Numbered from the stretch's first letter, positions 24,912 through 33,163 are shown. The stretch is 40,258 bases of DNA from Timonella senegalensis JC301 (GCF_000312125.1 NZ_HE978642.1:79992-120249); one strand, 5' to 3'. Numbers and translations are program-made. Notes: a model not told the origin generated them from the letters alone.

Positions 24912-25391
24912 CTAGCTCGCCGAACGGCCTGAGCTCTCCGAACCACCCTTCAGCGGATTCTTCCGCAGATCCTGCGCCAGCATCACGATGATCCCGCTCG
25001 GGCCACGCACGTACGTCAGCAAGTACACGTCCTGATAGTTGGCGACCCCGCGGAGCGGACCGTACCCGTGCCGAGCCACCACCTCGAGCGCCGCATCCAA
25101 GTCCTCCACCGAAAACGCCACGCGATGCATCCCAATCTCGTTGGGCAAGGTAGGCGAGGTCTCGATCGCATCCGGATGGATGTATTCGAACAGTTCAATC
25201 TGCCCTGCACCGTCCGGAGTCACCAGAACCGCGATCTTCGCGTGATTACCGTCCAGCCCAACAGCCGTGGACGCCCACTCGCCGCTGACCTCGTCCCGGC
25301 CTGCCACGGTCAGCCCCAGGTCGGTGAAGAACAGAATTGCCTCCTCAAGGTCGCGGACCGCAATTCCCACGTTCTCAAGCTTGATTGTCAT
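24912..25391 (-). CDS. VOC (glyoxalase/methylmalonyl-CoA-epimerase-like) protein
   Basis: 159 residues from ATG 25391, which has GGAGGAG four bases upstream; an earlier ATG at 25403 is part of that site. Two beta-alpha-beta-beta-beta modules: KLENVGIAVRDLEEAILFFTDLG and GMHRVAFSVEDLDAALEVV. Metal-ligand candidates are Glu in QIELFEYI, His in MHRVAF and the C-terminal region GPSGIIVMLAQ. The layout is closest to methylmalonyl-CoA epimerase or bleomycin-resistance-type proteins. No pathway neighbour helps to decide. Confidence 0.75.
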   Translation of the reverse strand: MTIKLENVGIAVRDLEEAILFFTDLGLTVAGRDEVSGEWASTAVGLDGNHAKIAVLVTPDGAGQIELFEYIHPDAIETSPTLPNEIGMHRVAFSVEDLDAALEVVARHGYGPLRGVANYQDVYLLTYVRGPSGIIVMLAQDLRKNPLKGGSESSGRSAS

Positions 25392-25451
25392 GTGCTCCTC
25401 CATCCCACAACCGGCGATCCAGCAAACCGACCGCCCGCCAGCCTTACGCCA

Positions 25452-25742
25452 CTACTGTGGCTTACTCGCCTTACCGTCCAGCCACAGCATGTTCGACTTA
25501 TCGCCATGCGAGCCCTCACGACCCACATGCTTGTCCGAGATCTGGGACCCATTCTTGATCACATGCACCAGCGCCATCCCATGCCCGCGGCCCAATCCGT
25601 ACTCGGCCTTCAGCCACTCCAGAATCTCGCCAGCCTTTACCGCCGGATCGTCGAACCCACGCTCCTTCGCCTGGTCCACCAACGCCCGAGGCGTCAGCCC
25701 CGTCTTGTCCTCGATCGCATCCAAATACGCCTGAAACGACAT
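25452..25742 (-). CDS. DUF4287 domain protein
   Basis: 96 residues from ATG 25742, where GGGGAGG lies a few bases upstream; a longer frame to 25817 lacks coding character. The start MSFQAYLDAIEDKTGLTPR and EILEWLKAEYGLGRGHGMAL match the DUF4287 family of small soluble proteins. The tail (SDKHVGREGSHGDKSNMLWL) is ordinary for the family. Function unknown. Element A lies 116 bases upstream. Confidence 0.8.
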   Translation of the reverse strand: MSFQAYLDAIEDKTGLTPRALVDQAKERGFDDPAVKAGEILEWLKAEYGLGRGHGMALVHVIKNGSQISDKHVGREGSHGDKSNMLWLDGKASKPQ

Positions 25743-26062
25743 CGCGCCTCCCCGCTCGTAGTTCCGCTCCAAATCAAGGTAACGCCAGCCACCGACACGC
25801 GCTCGCGGTGATGGCACGGTTGCGTGGATGGGGCTGGCGGCTGCGCCGCCATCTGAACCTGATTTACGACGATCATGCCCACCTTCCGCTGTCGCCCCAC
25901 CACTCGGGGTGGCGCGGTGAGTTGCCTGCGTAGGCGCACAATTTCATGGGAGTGGGCGCTCGCGGCCTACGTCACATAGGGGCGATTGGCATTTGGGCTC
26001 GATATCGGTTTAAGATAAACGTGCTTCACCGGCGCGGAGGAATCCGAATCGGATGAAACGAT
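25743..26062. other. Spacer between DUF4287 and tRNA-Ala, with element A copy 5
   Basis: Element A copy 5 reads on the minus strand at 25858-25888: GCGGAAGGTGGGCAT, GATCGTCG, TAAATCAGG. A possible tRNA promoter lies further right: TTGGCA (25986-25991) and TAAGAT (26011-26016) 19 bases apart. No gene is seen in this 320-base gap. Confidence 0.55.
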
Positions 26063-26135
26063 GGGGCTATGGCGCAGCTGGTAGCGCACCTGCATGGCAT
26101 GCAGGGGGTCAGGGGTTCGAGTCCCCTTAGCTCCA
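26063..26135 (+). tRNA. tRNA-Ala (anticodon GGC)
   Basis: 73 bases with a full cloverleaf. Acceptor arms GGGGCTA and TAGCTCC pair with one G-T. Anticodon arm CCTGC-ATGGCAT-GCAGG gives anticodon GGC (reads GCC). T-arm AGGGG-TTCGAGT-CCCCT. The discriminator is A and CCA is not encoded. Confidence 0.95.
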
Positions 26136-26163
26136 CTCGAGAAATTGAGACAGCTCGTACATG

Positions 26164-26198
26164 GAAAACCCGCTTGGCCTTCGGCCGGGCGGGTTTTC
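26164..26198 (+). terminator. Terminator after tRNA-Ala
   Basis: GAAAACCCGC pairs with GCGGGTTTTC (26164-26173 with 26189-26198) enclosing GGCC-TTCG-GCC. A-tract/T-tract symmetry suggests it works in both directions. Confidence 0.85.
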
Positions 26199-26281
26199 TG
26201 CTTCCCAGGACTTTGCTCGAACCAGGGCTTCCTAGGGCGAAGGCTTTCTGGGGTTTTCGGGGTCGAGGTCTCGCGCGGCGG

Positions 26282-26358
26282 GTGTCTTGGCTGTCGAGGC
26301 ATGTGCAGGCTTCGCCAAATATCGCACATGCCTCTCCTTTACGCCTTCGACATCCCGC
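26282..26358. repeat. Repeat family C, copy 2
   Basis: Begins GTGTCTTGGCTGTCGAGGC (26282-26300), identical to 20028-20046, and ends ACGCCTTCGACATCCCGC. Here GAGGCATGTGC and GCACATGCCTC form an 11-bp stem. Its right end holds the last codons of the KOW gene. Confidence 0.6.
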
Positions 26359-26551
26359 CCGCGCTCAACCTAGAAGCGTTCCTTGCAAGAGTTTTGAAGC
26401 GCTCTCCATCATCTTGAACAACCGTGATTGTGACGGCACCCGTCTTGCTGGACTTGATGTCGGCGACCATTCCGGATCTTCCCGTGTGCGTTCCGGCGAT
26501 CACCACGCACAAGTCGCCATCTTGCAACTCTTCAGGTTCAGTCATGCTCAC
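26339..26551 (-). CDS. Small KOW-like protein
   Basis: 70 residues, ATG 26551 or 26545. The body EELQDGDLCVVIAGTHTGRS and GMVADIKSSKTGAVTITVV looks like a KOW module, a small beta-barrel found in ribosomal proteins and transcription factors that touches RNA or protein. The last residues (AGGMSKA) are encoded inside repeat C. Function unknown; it could help an RNA-linked process, but no neighbour supports a choice. Confidence 0.55.
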   Translation of the reverse strand: MSMTEPEELQDGDLCVVIAGTHTGRSGMVADIKSSKTGAVTITVVQDDGERFKTLARNASRLSAGGMSKA

Positions 26552-26597
26552 ATGATCTCACCGACGAGCCCGCCGCGCTTCGACCCAGATCGAGTTG

Positions 26598-27080
26598 CTA
26601 GTCGAATAGGACGACGACCTTGTCTGCGGCTCCTGGAGTTTTGGCGAGTTCGAAGGCTTCCAGTGCCTGGTCGAATGGGAACGTGTGGCTGATGATCTTT
26701 GCGTACAGGTGGGGGTTCGTGATGATCGAGTCGGTGACCTCGAAGATCTCGGTGGGGTAGCCCATGGCCCAGCGGATATCGAGTTTCTGCATGAGGATTG
26801 CGCCGAAGTCGATCTCGATTGGCTTTTTGTGGACGGCGGGGATCGTGAGGACAGCTCGTGGCTTGGCGGCCTTGAGGATCGTCTCGATAACGGCGGGGAT
26901 GCCGGCGGCGTCGATGTAGATGTCTGCGCCGGCGAAGCCGGAGCGTCCGAACTGGCTGGTGACTGCGCCTTGAAGTTCGATGAGTCGAGCGATGACGTCT
27001 TCTTCTGCGGAGTTGATGACGGCGTCGGCTCCAACTTCGAGTGCGACCTTGAGGCGTCTTGCCCGTCTATCCACGGGCAT
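26598..27080 (-). pseudogene. Truncated zinc-type alcohol dehydrogenase remnant
   Basis: About 160 residues matching the second half of a medium-chain dehydrogenase (VALEVGADAVINSAEED, ADIYIDAAGIPAVIETILKAA, LDIRWAMGYPTEIF, DQALEAFELAK). The N-terminal catalytic zinc domain is absent. Upstream, the frame has only RGPRVLWGHGMPVD before a stop; this looks like the beta strand of the Rossmann fold joined to its next acidic turn (PVDRRARRL for VVDxxxxRL) with the GxGxxG loop deleted. The closest full-length type is 2,3-butanediol or threonine dehydrogenase. Probably not functional. Confidence 0.7.
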
Positions 27081-27221
27081 TCCATGACCCCATAGGACTC
27101 GCGGCCCGCGCTAGCCCAGCTGACTTGATCGATGGGAGTGATCCCTGAACTCAACTGTCGAGACTGCTGACGAAGCGCTGGTGAACCTCGACTTCGACTC
27201 GCACTGATTTCAGTGCAGTGG

Positions 27222-29114
27222 TCAGTTAGTTAGACCGCGGAGGAACTCCAGAGTTTCGGAGTCTGTCGAGTAGATCAGGGTTCCTTGGAGACCACGGGTT
27301 AGCAGAACCTTGTATACGTTTCTCACAAGTGAGTCGAAGGCTTCGTTCGACACGGTTTTTGTGGACTTGAAGTCAGGGTCCTTGTTGTACTCGCGGCGCG
27401 ATACCCAGCCACCAGTTCCCTCGTTGGCTGTAGACCTCCACACGAGGTCGGGGCCAAGGACGACGCCATTCCACGAGTATTCAAATCCCTGAGCGGTGTA
27501 GACGCAACCAACTTGCTCGAATCCTCCGGGTTCGTAAGCCCAGAGGTGCGATGGCGGAATGGAACCGATCGCGCGATCGGCCCGGGAGTTCCACGGCTTC
27601 TCCCAGTCACCGATGATTACGTCATTCTCAAGGCCGTCATCAGATACTGCGGACCACTTCCAGCAATATCCGGCGGTCATTCGGGCGTTAACGCCACCCT
27701 CAAGCTTGTGGCGGAGAATATTCTCCATCTCGATTGGAGAGTCGACAACCTGCACCTGGAAAGTATCTTCATCTTCCCAGCCGATTGGTCCACCATCTTC
27801 AAGTTCGAGTAGTCGGACCACCCAGTCCGTATACGCGGACGATCCTCCTGCACGATACTGCGCGTTCAGGTTTACTTCGAATACAGGTACACCACGGTTT
27901 GCCGCAGTGGACTTAATGTCGTGAACGCTGCCAAGTTCTCCTGGACGAACGATTTGGTGCTCGTCGAGCAGAAACACCGGTACGCGAGCCGTATCAATCA
28001 GTTCGTCGATCTGCGGGCGGGCGATATCCCTGAGGTATTTCTTGGTGTAACGGTTCACTGACTTTTCACGCATTCGATGAGCCTCGTCGAGAATCAATAC
28101 CTCAACCGAATTCCTCTCCGCTTCCATGAATGAGTTGAAGTACTTGAACATTGCCTTGACCGAGGGTGCTCTATTGCCGGCAACTTTTCGAAGCGTCTCC
28201 GTGAAACTCTTGGACCCTGTTGCATGCAAGGCGGTGTAGCCGCGACGTGCCAGTTCACCAAGCACGGATAGTGCAATGACGGACTTACCCGAACCTGGGC
28301 CTCCGGTCACCAGCACGATGCTCTTTGTATCTGCTTGGCGGGCCTTTTCAAGAGTTCCAAGGACGAGTTCATACGCCACTCGCTGTTCGTCCAACAGAAC
28401 AAACTGTTCCTGCTCCCGAATCTCCTTGGCTGCCAAAGCAAGGAGCTGTTTCGATGGCGCAGTGCGCGACGTGAGAAGCGCATCGGCCGCGCGTGATCCT
28501 GGTACGTCCGGGCTAAAGCTCTTGGTGAGGAACTCGCGAAAATCTCCGGCAGAATCATGAGTAAAAAGTTGAGCTTCGGCACTGATCGGAGAGGCGAACA
28601 GATCTGCCACATCGGATTTGCGAGCGTTGTGCAGGAGCGCAATGGAGTCAATGGTTGCCTGAGACTCAAAAATCGTCAGGAAATCCCGCATGTAGGTGGC
28701 GTAGTTGTGAACCTGCATACTCGGGTGGAGCACCGGGCTATAGCGCGCACCGGGTACCGAGACTAGATTGTCTGATTCCGAAGAAATACTAGCCGCACTC
28801 CATTGCTTGAGTTCGACAACAACGTAGTGGGGTTTCCCTGTCTTCGGATTGTTTCCAGCGATAACCGCATCCGCGCGCCGCGAGGTAAGCGGGAGACGGT
28901 ACTCAAGTAGCACCTCTAGATTCCCTAGACCTGCGTCGACGATTGCACTAGTAAGTGCAGGTAGGGACGAGGTCCAAGACCTTGCTTCGGAAGTACTGGG
29001 CCTTCCGAGCCCGGCTGAAACAAAGTATTCAGTCATCGCTCGTTCGATACTGCTTGGGTTCTTCTGTAGTTCAGCGTCGAGGCGCGTCGCAGTGTATCGA
29101 AGAGTATTTGACAT
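27222..29114 (-). CDS. PD-(D/E)xK nuclease fused to DUF2075 helicase
   Basis: 630 residues; ATG 29114 has GGGG five bases upstream. N-terminal part (1-120): Asp82 in RRADAVIAG and Glu101-x-Lys103 in YVVVELKQW form a PD-(D/E)xK nuclease signature. Then a superfamily 1 helicase/ATPase of the DUF2075 (Schlafen group 3) type: Walker A TGGPGSGKS (270-278), Walker B ILDEAHRM (DEAH at 343-346), LLDEHQIVRPGE, VGCVYTAQGFEYSW and motif VI LLTRGLQGT. Proteins of this design occur scattered in bacterial accessory DNA and are suspected nucleic-acid-processing or phage-defence factors; that role is inference here. It stands alone and reads opposite to the exonuclease genes. Confidence 0.85.
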   Translation of the reverse strand: MSNTLRYTATRLDAELQKNPSSIERAMTEYFVSAGLGRPSTSEARSWTSSLPALTSAIVDAGLGNLEVLLEYRLPLTSRRADAVIAGNNPKTGKPHYVVVELKQWSAASISSESDNLVSVPGARYSPVLHPSMQVHNYATYMRDFLTIFESQATIDSIALLHNARKSDVADLFASPISAEAQLFTHDSAGDFREFLTKSFSPDVPGSRAADALLTSRTAPSKQLLALAAKEIREQEQFVLLDEQRVAYELVLGTLEKARQADTKSIVLVTGGPGSGKSVIALSVLGELARRGYTALHATGSKSFTETLRKVAGNRAPSVKAMFKYFNSFMEAERNSVEVLILDEAHRMREKSVNRYTKKYLRDIARPQIDELIDTARVPVFLLDEHQIVRPGELGSVHDIKSTAANRGVPVFEVNLNAQYRAGGSSAYTDWVVRLLELEDGGPIGWEDEDTFQVQVVDSPIEMENILRHKLEGGVNARMTAGYCWKWSAVSDDGLENDVIIGDWEKPWNSRADRAIGSIPPSHLWAYEPGGFEQVGCVYTAQGFEYSWNGVVLGPDLVWRSTANEGTGGWVSRREYNKDPDFKSTKTVSNEAFDSLVRNVYKVLLTRGLQGTLIYSTDSETLEFLRGLTN

Positions 29115-29409
29115 GAATTCCCCAGGGCAGCACGAATGAACGTGCGGTGGGGAACATATCTGAAAAGAAGTTCGTCGATACCGCTTACGGGTACAACTCT
29201 ATGTACTGGACGAGGTGAATCGGTGCTACGACACCAACGGCGAACCGGTCGTCTGCTGTTCTTTCGGACTGGATGTCACTGGGATGCGGGAAAGATTGCT
29301 GGGAATCAGAACGAGGCAACTCCATGGTTACGTTTGGGCTGGTGAGTGAGTACTCTTGGTCCTGGCGCGACGCGCCGAGAGCGAGATTTCTCAATGATGA
29401 GGAGCGGTG
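29115..29409. other. Divergent spacer before the first exonuclease gene, with a decayed element A
   Basis: No gene is supported. 29294-29309 reads GATTGCTGGGAATCAG, close to element A. The following CTGGTGAGTGAGTACTCT resembles CTGGTAAGTGAGTAGTCT upstream of the second exonuclease gene, so the duplication that gave the two genes probably included upstream DNA. Confidence 0.5.
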
Positions 29410-30678
29410 ATGGCTGGATTCGCAGTTGTCGACTTTGAGACCACGGGATTCAACTCCCGGGGGAGTGACAGAGTCGTCGAGGTGGCAGTGGTTCATGTGG
29501 ACAGGCATGGCAACGTCACTGGAAAGTGGCAGACCGTGCTCAACCCAGAGCGCGATTTGGGGCCGCAACACATCCACGGCATTCGTGGGGCGGACGCGAT
29601 GCTTGCGCCGCGGTTTGCGGACATCGTCGACTCGCTCACGGAACTCCTTGAAGGCCGAATCTTTGTTGCGCATAATGCCTCGTTCGACTTGGGCTTTTTG
29701 GAAGCAGAATACTCGAGGCTGGGGAGGCGGCTCCCCGTGGCAGGAAGCCTCTGCACCATGGTCTTGGCCAAGCGATACCTGCCTGGCGGCGGTCGTGCGC
29801 TCCGAGACTGTTGCGATGCCTTTGATATCCCACTAGAGAACGCACACGCAGCGCTCGTTGATGCTACGGCAACGGCGACTTTGCTTTCGAACTACATTGC
29901 GATGAGCCCAGAAGCAGACTGGGAGCGGATGCATCGGGAGGTCCCTGACCCTATCGATAGGGATCGGTCACCGAACGGGATGGAGCGCTGGCGACCCCGC
30001 AGCGAAGGCTCTCAAGAGCTGACCGCACACGACTTTCTTACACAGATCGCGGACGGGCTGCCGGAGTACACAGGTTCACAACAGCACGATGAGTACTTGG
30101 CCGTGCTTGATAGGGCCTTGATGGATCGATTGTTGTCGGCAACAGAAGTTCGCGAGCTTGCCAACATTGCGAACTCACTCGGGCTAAGGCGCTCGACAGT
30201 GGAGGAACTGCACCGCGCATACTTCACACAGGTTGCTCGTGTTGCGTGGAGTGACCGCGAACTAACGCCAGAAGAGAAAACCGACCTGGATCTAGTGGGC
30301 GGACTCCTCCAAATCAATGCGCTGGAACAAGCAAAGATTCTTCATACCGAACAGGTGCTGGCCGAATCAATAGTGCTCGAACGGAATCCCGCTAAGACGG
30401 ATGCTTGCGACTCCGTATCCTCGGATGGAGCGAGCAATCGCTACGGGCTAGCGCCCGGCGACTTGGTAGTACTGACGGGTGAGATGAGCAGGCCGCGGTC
30501 CGAAATTGAAGCTGACCTTGTGCGTGCTGGATATACACCGTGGAACGGAGTCACCAAGAAGGTGAAACTGTTGATCACTGCGGATCCTGACTCGCTCTCT
30601 GGGAAGACCAAAAAAGCACGAGACTACGGAATCCCGGTGGTTGTTGAGAGCGCGCTTCTCGAGTTACTCGGCAAATGA
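29410..30678 (+). CDS. DnaQ-like 3'-5' exonuclease with TerB-like middle and BRCT C-terminus
   Basis: 422 residues from ATG 29410; GAGGAG five bases upstream favours it over GTG 29407. The DEDDh exonuclease domain has all catalytic residues: Asp8 and Glu10 (VVDFETTGF), Asp93 (HNASFDLGF), His146 and Asp151 (NAHAALVDATA). The middle (225-320) is helical with DRALMDRLLSATEVRELANI and WSDRELTPEEKTDLDLVG, resembling TerB-type repeats. The last 75 residues form a BRCT domain (GDLVVLTGEMSRPRSEIE to KARDYGIPVVVESALL). Similar exonuclease-BRCT proteins occur in actinobacteria and are linked to DNA repair. Followed by a tandem paralogue lacking BRCT. Confidence 0.88.
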   Translation: MAGFAVVDFETTGFNSRGSDRVVEVAVVHVDRHGNVTGKWQTVLNPERDLGPQHIHGIRGADAMLAPRFADIVDSLTELLEGRIFVAHNASFDLGFLEAEYSRLGRRLPVAGSLCTMVLAKRYLPGGGRALRDCCDAFDIPLENAHAALVDATATATLLSNYIAMSPEADWERMHREVPDPIDRDRSPNGMERWRPRSEGSQELTAHDFLTQIADGLPEYTGSQQHDEYLAVLDRALMDRLLSATEVRELANIANSLGLRRSTVEELHRAYFTQVARVAWSDRELTPEEKTDLDLVGGLLQINALEQAKILHTEQVLAESIVLERNPAKTDACDSVSSDGASNRYGLAPGDLVVLTGEMSRPRSEIEADLVRAGYTPWNGVTKKVKLLITADPDSLSGKTKKARDYGIPVVVESALLELLGK

Positions 30679-30692
30679 CGTAACTGGAATGG

Positions 30693-30727
30693 GGCAGGGA
30701 CGGGACCAAGATCGTCGAGAATCAGGG
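30693..30727 (+). repeat. Dispersed element A, copy 6
   Basis: GGCAGGGACGGGACCAA, GATCGTCG (30710-30717), AGAATCAGG. Starts 15 bases after the stop of the first exonuclease gene. Confidence 0.6.
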
Positions 30728-30826
30728 CGTGAGCAACGAACTTGGCCTTGGTGGTGCTGGTAAGTGAGTAGTCTGGGACACGTGTGCGCAGGGACTGCGC
30801 AGTTCCTGGTTGTTAGGGAGTGGAAA

Positions 30827-31903
30827 TTGGCTGGTTTTGCAGTAGTCGACGTGGAGACGACGGGCTTCAATGCTCGTGGTGCCGACCGCATTGTTGAACT
30901 GGCTGTGGTCCACGCTGACGAGTTCGGGCGCGTCACCGGGCAGTGGACGACCATGGTCAACCCGCACCGTGATCTCGGCGAGTCAGGACTGCATGGGCTC
31001 AGGGAGGCTGAGATTGTTGGGGCTCCTGGGTTCTCGGAAATTGCTGAATCGCTGAGTGGCCTACTTCGTGGCAGGGTTTTGGTGGCGCACAACGCTCGGT
31101 TCGCAGAGCGATTTCTGGAGGCAGAGTTTAAGCGGGCTGGTCGCGAAATGCCTCAGGGCAAGACTGCCTGCACTGCGGAAATGTCGAAGCCCTATTTGAG
31201 GGGCCCCAAGCGATCCCTCAAGGCATCCTGCAAGGCCTTGGGCGTACCGCTGGATGAGTCGCGTGAGGTGCTCGGGGACGCGGTTGCGACGGCGCTGCTC
31301 CTGTCCGCGCTCATCTCGCGAGGCGCAGCCGGCGAGTGGGTAGCGATGCAAGGTGAGACGCGATCCGTGGGGTCGGTGCCTGTGCCTGACACGAGCGCGT
31401 GGCGTGCGCGAGGCGACTCGGAATGGCGGCTTTCAGGTGTCGGTACCAAGGCCCAGATCGTTGAGAACCAGCGGGACTACGAATGGCTTAAGGAGCACGC
31501 GGAGTACTTGGCGGTGCTCGAGAATGCGCTGATGGACAGGTTGTTGAGCCCGAGCGAGACACGTGAACTGACCGAGACAGCTGAGTCGTTGGGGCTGGGG
31601 CAGGACGAGGTTGAACTGCTGCACCGGGAGTTCTTCCGGCTTGTAGTGAGAGTCGCGCTACGCGATGGCGTTCTTTCGAAGGAGGAGAAGGCCGACTTGG
31701 CGAAGGTTGGGGAGTTGCTCGGAATTAGTGTGGGTGAGCAGAAAGCCATAGTTAAGGATGAGAAAGCCTCCGGCTGGGTACAAATGGACTCAGGACTGAG
31801 TGTGACGGATGTCGGTGATGTTTTCTCCGGGATCGGCGCTGCGATTCGGGGTGCTGGACGGGCGCTGCGCGAGGCGATTTTTGACTTCAACCTGGACATC
31901 TAG
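30827..31903 (+). CDS. DnaQ-like exonuclease paralogue with two active-site losses
   Basis: 358 residues from TTG 30827, chosen because AGGGAG lies seven bases before it and the protein then begins MAGFAVVDVETTGF exactly where the upstream paralogue begins. It aligns without gaps through residue ~160. Asp8, Glu10 and Asp151 are kept, but Asp93 is Ala (HNARFAERF) and His146 is Arg (ESREVLGDAVA), so nuclease activity is unlikely. The TerB-like middle is kept (ENALMDRLLSPSETRELTE); the BRCT domain is missing and replaced by a short tail with a Gly-rich amphipathic helix (FSGIGAAIRGAGRALREAIF). It may be a regulatory or structural partner of the active enzyme. Confidence 0.85.
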   Translation: MAGFAVVDVETTGFNARGADRIVELAVVHADEFGRVTGQWTTMVNPHRDLGESGLHGLREAEIVGAPGFSEIAESLSGLLRGRVLVAHNARFAERFLEAEFKRAGREMPQGKTACTAEMSKPYLRGPKRSLKASCKALGVPLDESREVLGDAVATALLLSALISRGAAGEWVAMQGETRSVGSVPVPDTSAWRARGDSEWRLSGVGTKAQIVENQRDYEWLKEHAEYLAVLENALMDRLLSPSETRELTETAESLGLGQDEVELLHREFFRLVVRVALRDGVLSKEEKADLAKVGELLGISVGEQKAIVKDEKASGWVQMDSGLSVTDVGDVFSGIGAAIRGAGRALREAIFDFNLDI

Positions 31904-31917
31904 CCACCACGGGTAGG

Positions 31918-31951
31918 GCTGGGAGTTGCGGCAGGATCGTCGGGAATCAGG
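31918..31951 (+). repeat. Dispersed element A, copy 7
   Basis: GCTGGGAGTTGCGGCAG, GATCGTCG (31935-31942), GGAATCAGG. Starts 15 bases after the stop of the second exonuclease gene. Confidence 0.6.
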
Positions 31952-32118
31952 CGGTGGCTGTCGATTGCAAGGGCGAGACGGCAGCGTAGGCCGCGACTGG
32001 ACGTGCTCCCGCAATAGGTTGCGGCGCAGAGTTTTGCACAAGCGGGCGGTGTGGCGCGCCATGCACAATTCCAGGCGTTTGGCACCATCCATTCGCTTCG
32101 GAGGGGGATGCTGGCCGC

Positions 32119-33057
32119 ATGACTCCAACGACCCGAACCGCGCCCGGAAACCTGGCGAATGTTGCCGCACGAATCCAGGCACTCCCAGCCTGTCAGACCA
32201 GACTCACCGTGCCGCAGCGTACGCTTGAGGCGGCACTGGCATCGGGGCGGGCGCGGCGGATACTGCCCGGACGATTCGTGGCGGTGCCCCAAGGCCTCGA
32301 TGAAATAGACAAGTTTGCGCAACACGGGTTCTGGGAGGGTGCCCGGATCTCCGCCGCGCTCCACACGCTGCGCGGCAACGAGACACTCAGCCACAGCAGT
32401 GCCGCCTACCTTTGGGGATTCCCGAGCCTCGTGCGGGACGGCCTTGTCCATGTCACCACGCAGAACGGGAAGAATCGCCGCAGGAAAGGGCACCGGATCC
32501 ACCAATTCCATCTCCCAGACGCGCACAGGGAACGCGTGCTCGAGGTCAGCCTGACCGACCTGCCGCGCACCGCGATCGACCTAGCAAGTATCTGCCGGCC
32601 GGGCCTCGGGCTCGCGGCGCTGGACTTTGCACGTGGCGAGGGAGTGAGCATCTGCGAACTCGAGGAGCGCGTTGACGCGGCGCACCTGCGAAACCCGAAT
32701 CGGCTGCTTCGGCTCATTGCGCAATCCGTTGCGAACTCAGACTCGGTACCTGAGAGTGAGGCCCGATACTGGCTAATCGCGGCGAGGATAGGCGCGGTGC
32801 ACACACAATACCGGGTAGCCACCCGCAGTGGAACCTTCTACTTAGACGCCGCCATTCCTGAGCTCAAACTCGCCTGTGAGTATGACGGCGAATCAAAGTA
32901 CAACTCGCGAGAGGACTTGCTGCGTGAAAAGCGTAGGGAAGACGCGATCAGGGAGTTGGGATGGGACTTCATTCGCCTCACCGCACGGGATCTGATGGCG
33001 CCGGATCAGTTGGTGCGGGTCCTACGCGCACGGGCGGAGCGCAGGCGGGGGAGGTAG
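32119..33057 (+). CDS. AbiEi-like/DUF559 protein
   Basis: 312 residues from ATG 32119 (GGAGGGGG about 12 bases upstream). The N-terminal half resembles AbiEi-type winged helix proteins (LEAALASGRARRILPGRFVA, LSHSSAAYLWGFP, HVTTQNGKNRRRKG). The C-terminal half is a Vsr/DUF559 restriction-like fold with YLDAAIPELKLACEYDGESK and EKRREDAIRELGWDFIRLT, where Asp and Glu of DxxxPxxKLxxEYDG would be the catalytic set. Such proteins are common and multicopy in actinobacteria. Role unknown: an antitoxin-like regulator or a nuclease. Confidence 0.75.
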   Translation: MTPTTRTAPGNLANVAARIQALPACQTRLTVPQRTLEAALASGRARRILPGRFVAVPQGLDEIDKFAQHGFWEGARISAALHTLRGNETLSHSSAAYLWGFPSLVRDGLVHVTTQNGKNRRRKGHRIHQFHLPDAHRERVLEVSLTDLPRTAIDLASICRPGLGLAALDFARGEGVSICELEERVDAAHLRNPNRLLRLIAQSVANSDSVPESEARYWLIAARIGAVHTQYRVATRSGTFYLDAAIPELKLACEYDGESKYNSREDLLREKRREDAIRELGWDFIRLTARDLMAPDQLVRVLRARAERRRGR

Positions 33058-33058
33058 C

Positions 33059-33137
33059 TGTGGGTAGTTTTGGTGCAAACGCGTAGGGGTGATGGCGCTC
33101 ATTTGCACGAAAAGTGCTCACTTGTTTTCTCGGCTCA
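33059..33137. repeat. Repeat family B, copy 1
   Basis: TTTTGGTGCAAA (33068-33079) and TTTGCACGAAAA (33102-33113) form a 12-bp stem with one mismatch. Nearly the whole 79 bases recur at 35616. Starts just after the stop of the AbiEi-DUF559 gene. Confidence 0.7.
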
Positions 33138-33163
33138 GTCTCACCGGGCAGAGTGGGAGGTGG

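Noticed and set aside
26069-26692. 207-residue plus-strand frame starting in the tRNA gene
   Set aside because: It runs through tRNA-Ala, a terminator and the opposite strand of the KOW gene; not protein-like.
29136-29345. 69-residue plus-strand frame before the first exonuclease gene
   Set aside because: No ribosome site, no codon bias, and it covers the spacer that is partly duplicated upstream of the paralogue.
26063-33057. Integrative element inserted at tRNA-Ala
   Set aside because: No integrase gene and no repeat of the tRNA 3' end was found downstream, so a site-specific island is not supported.
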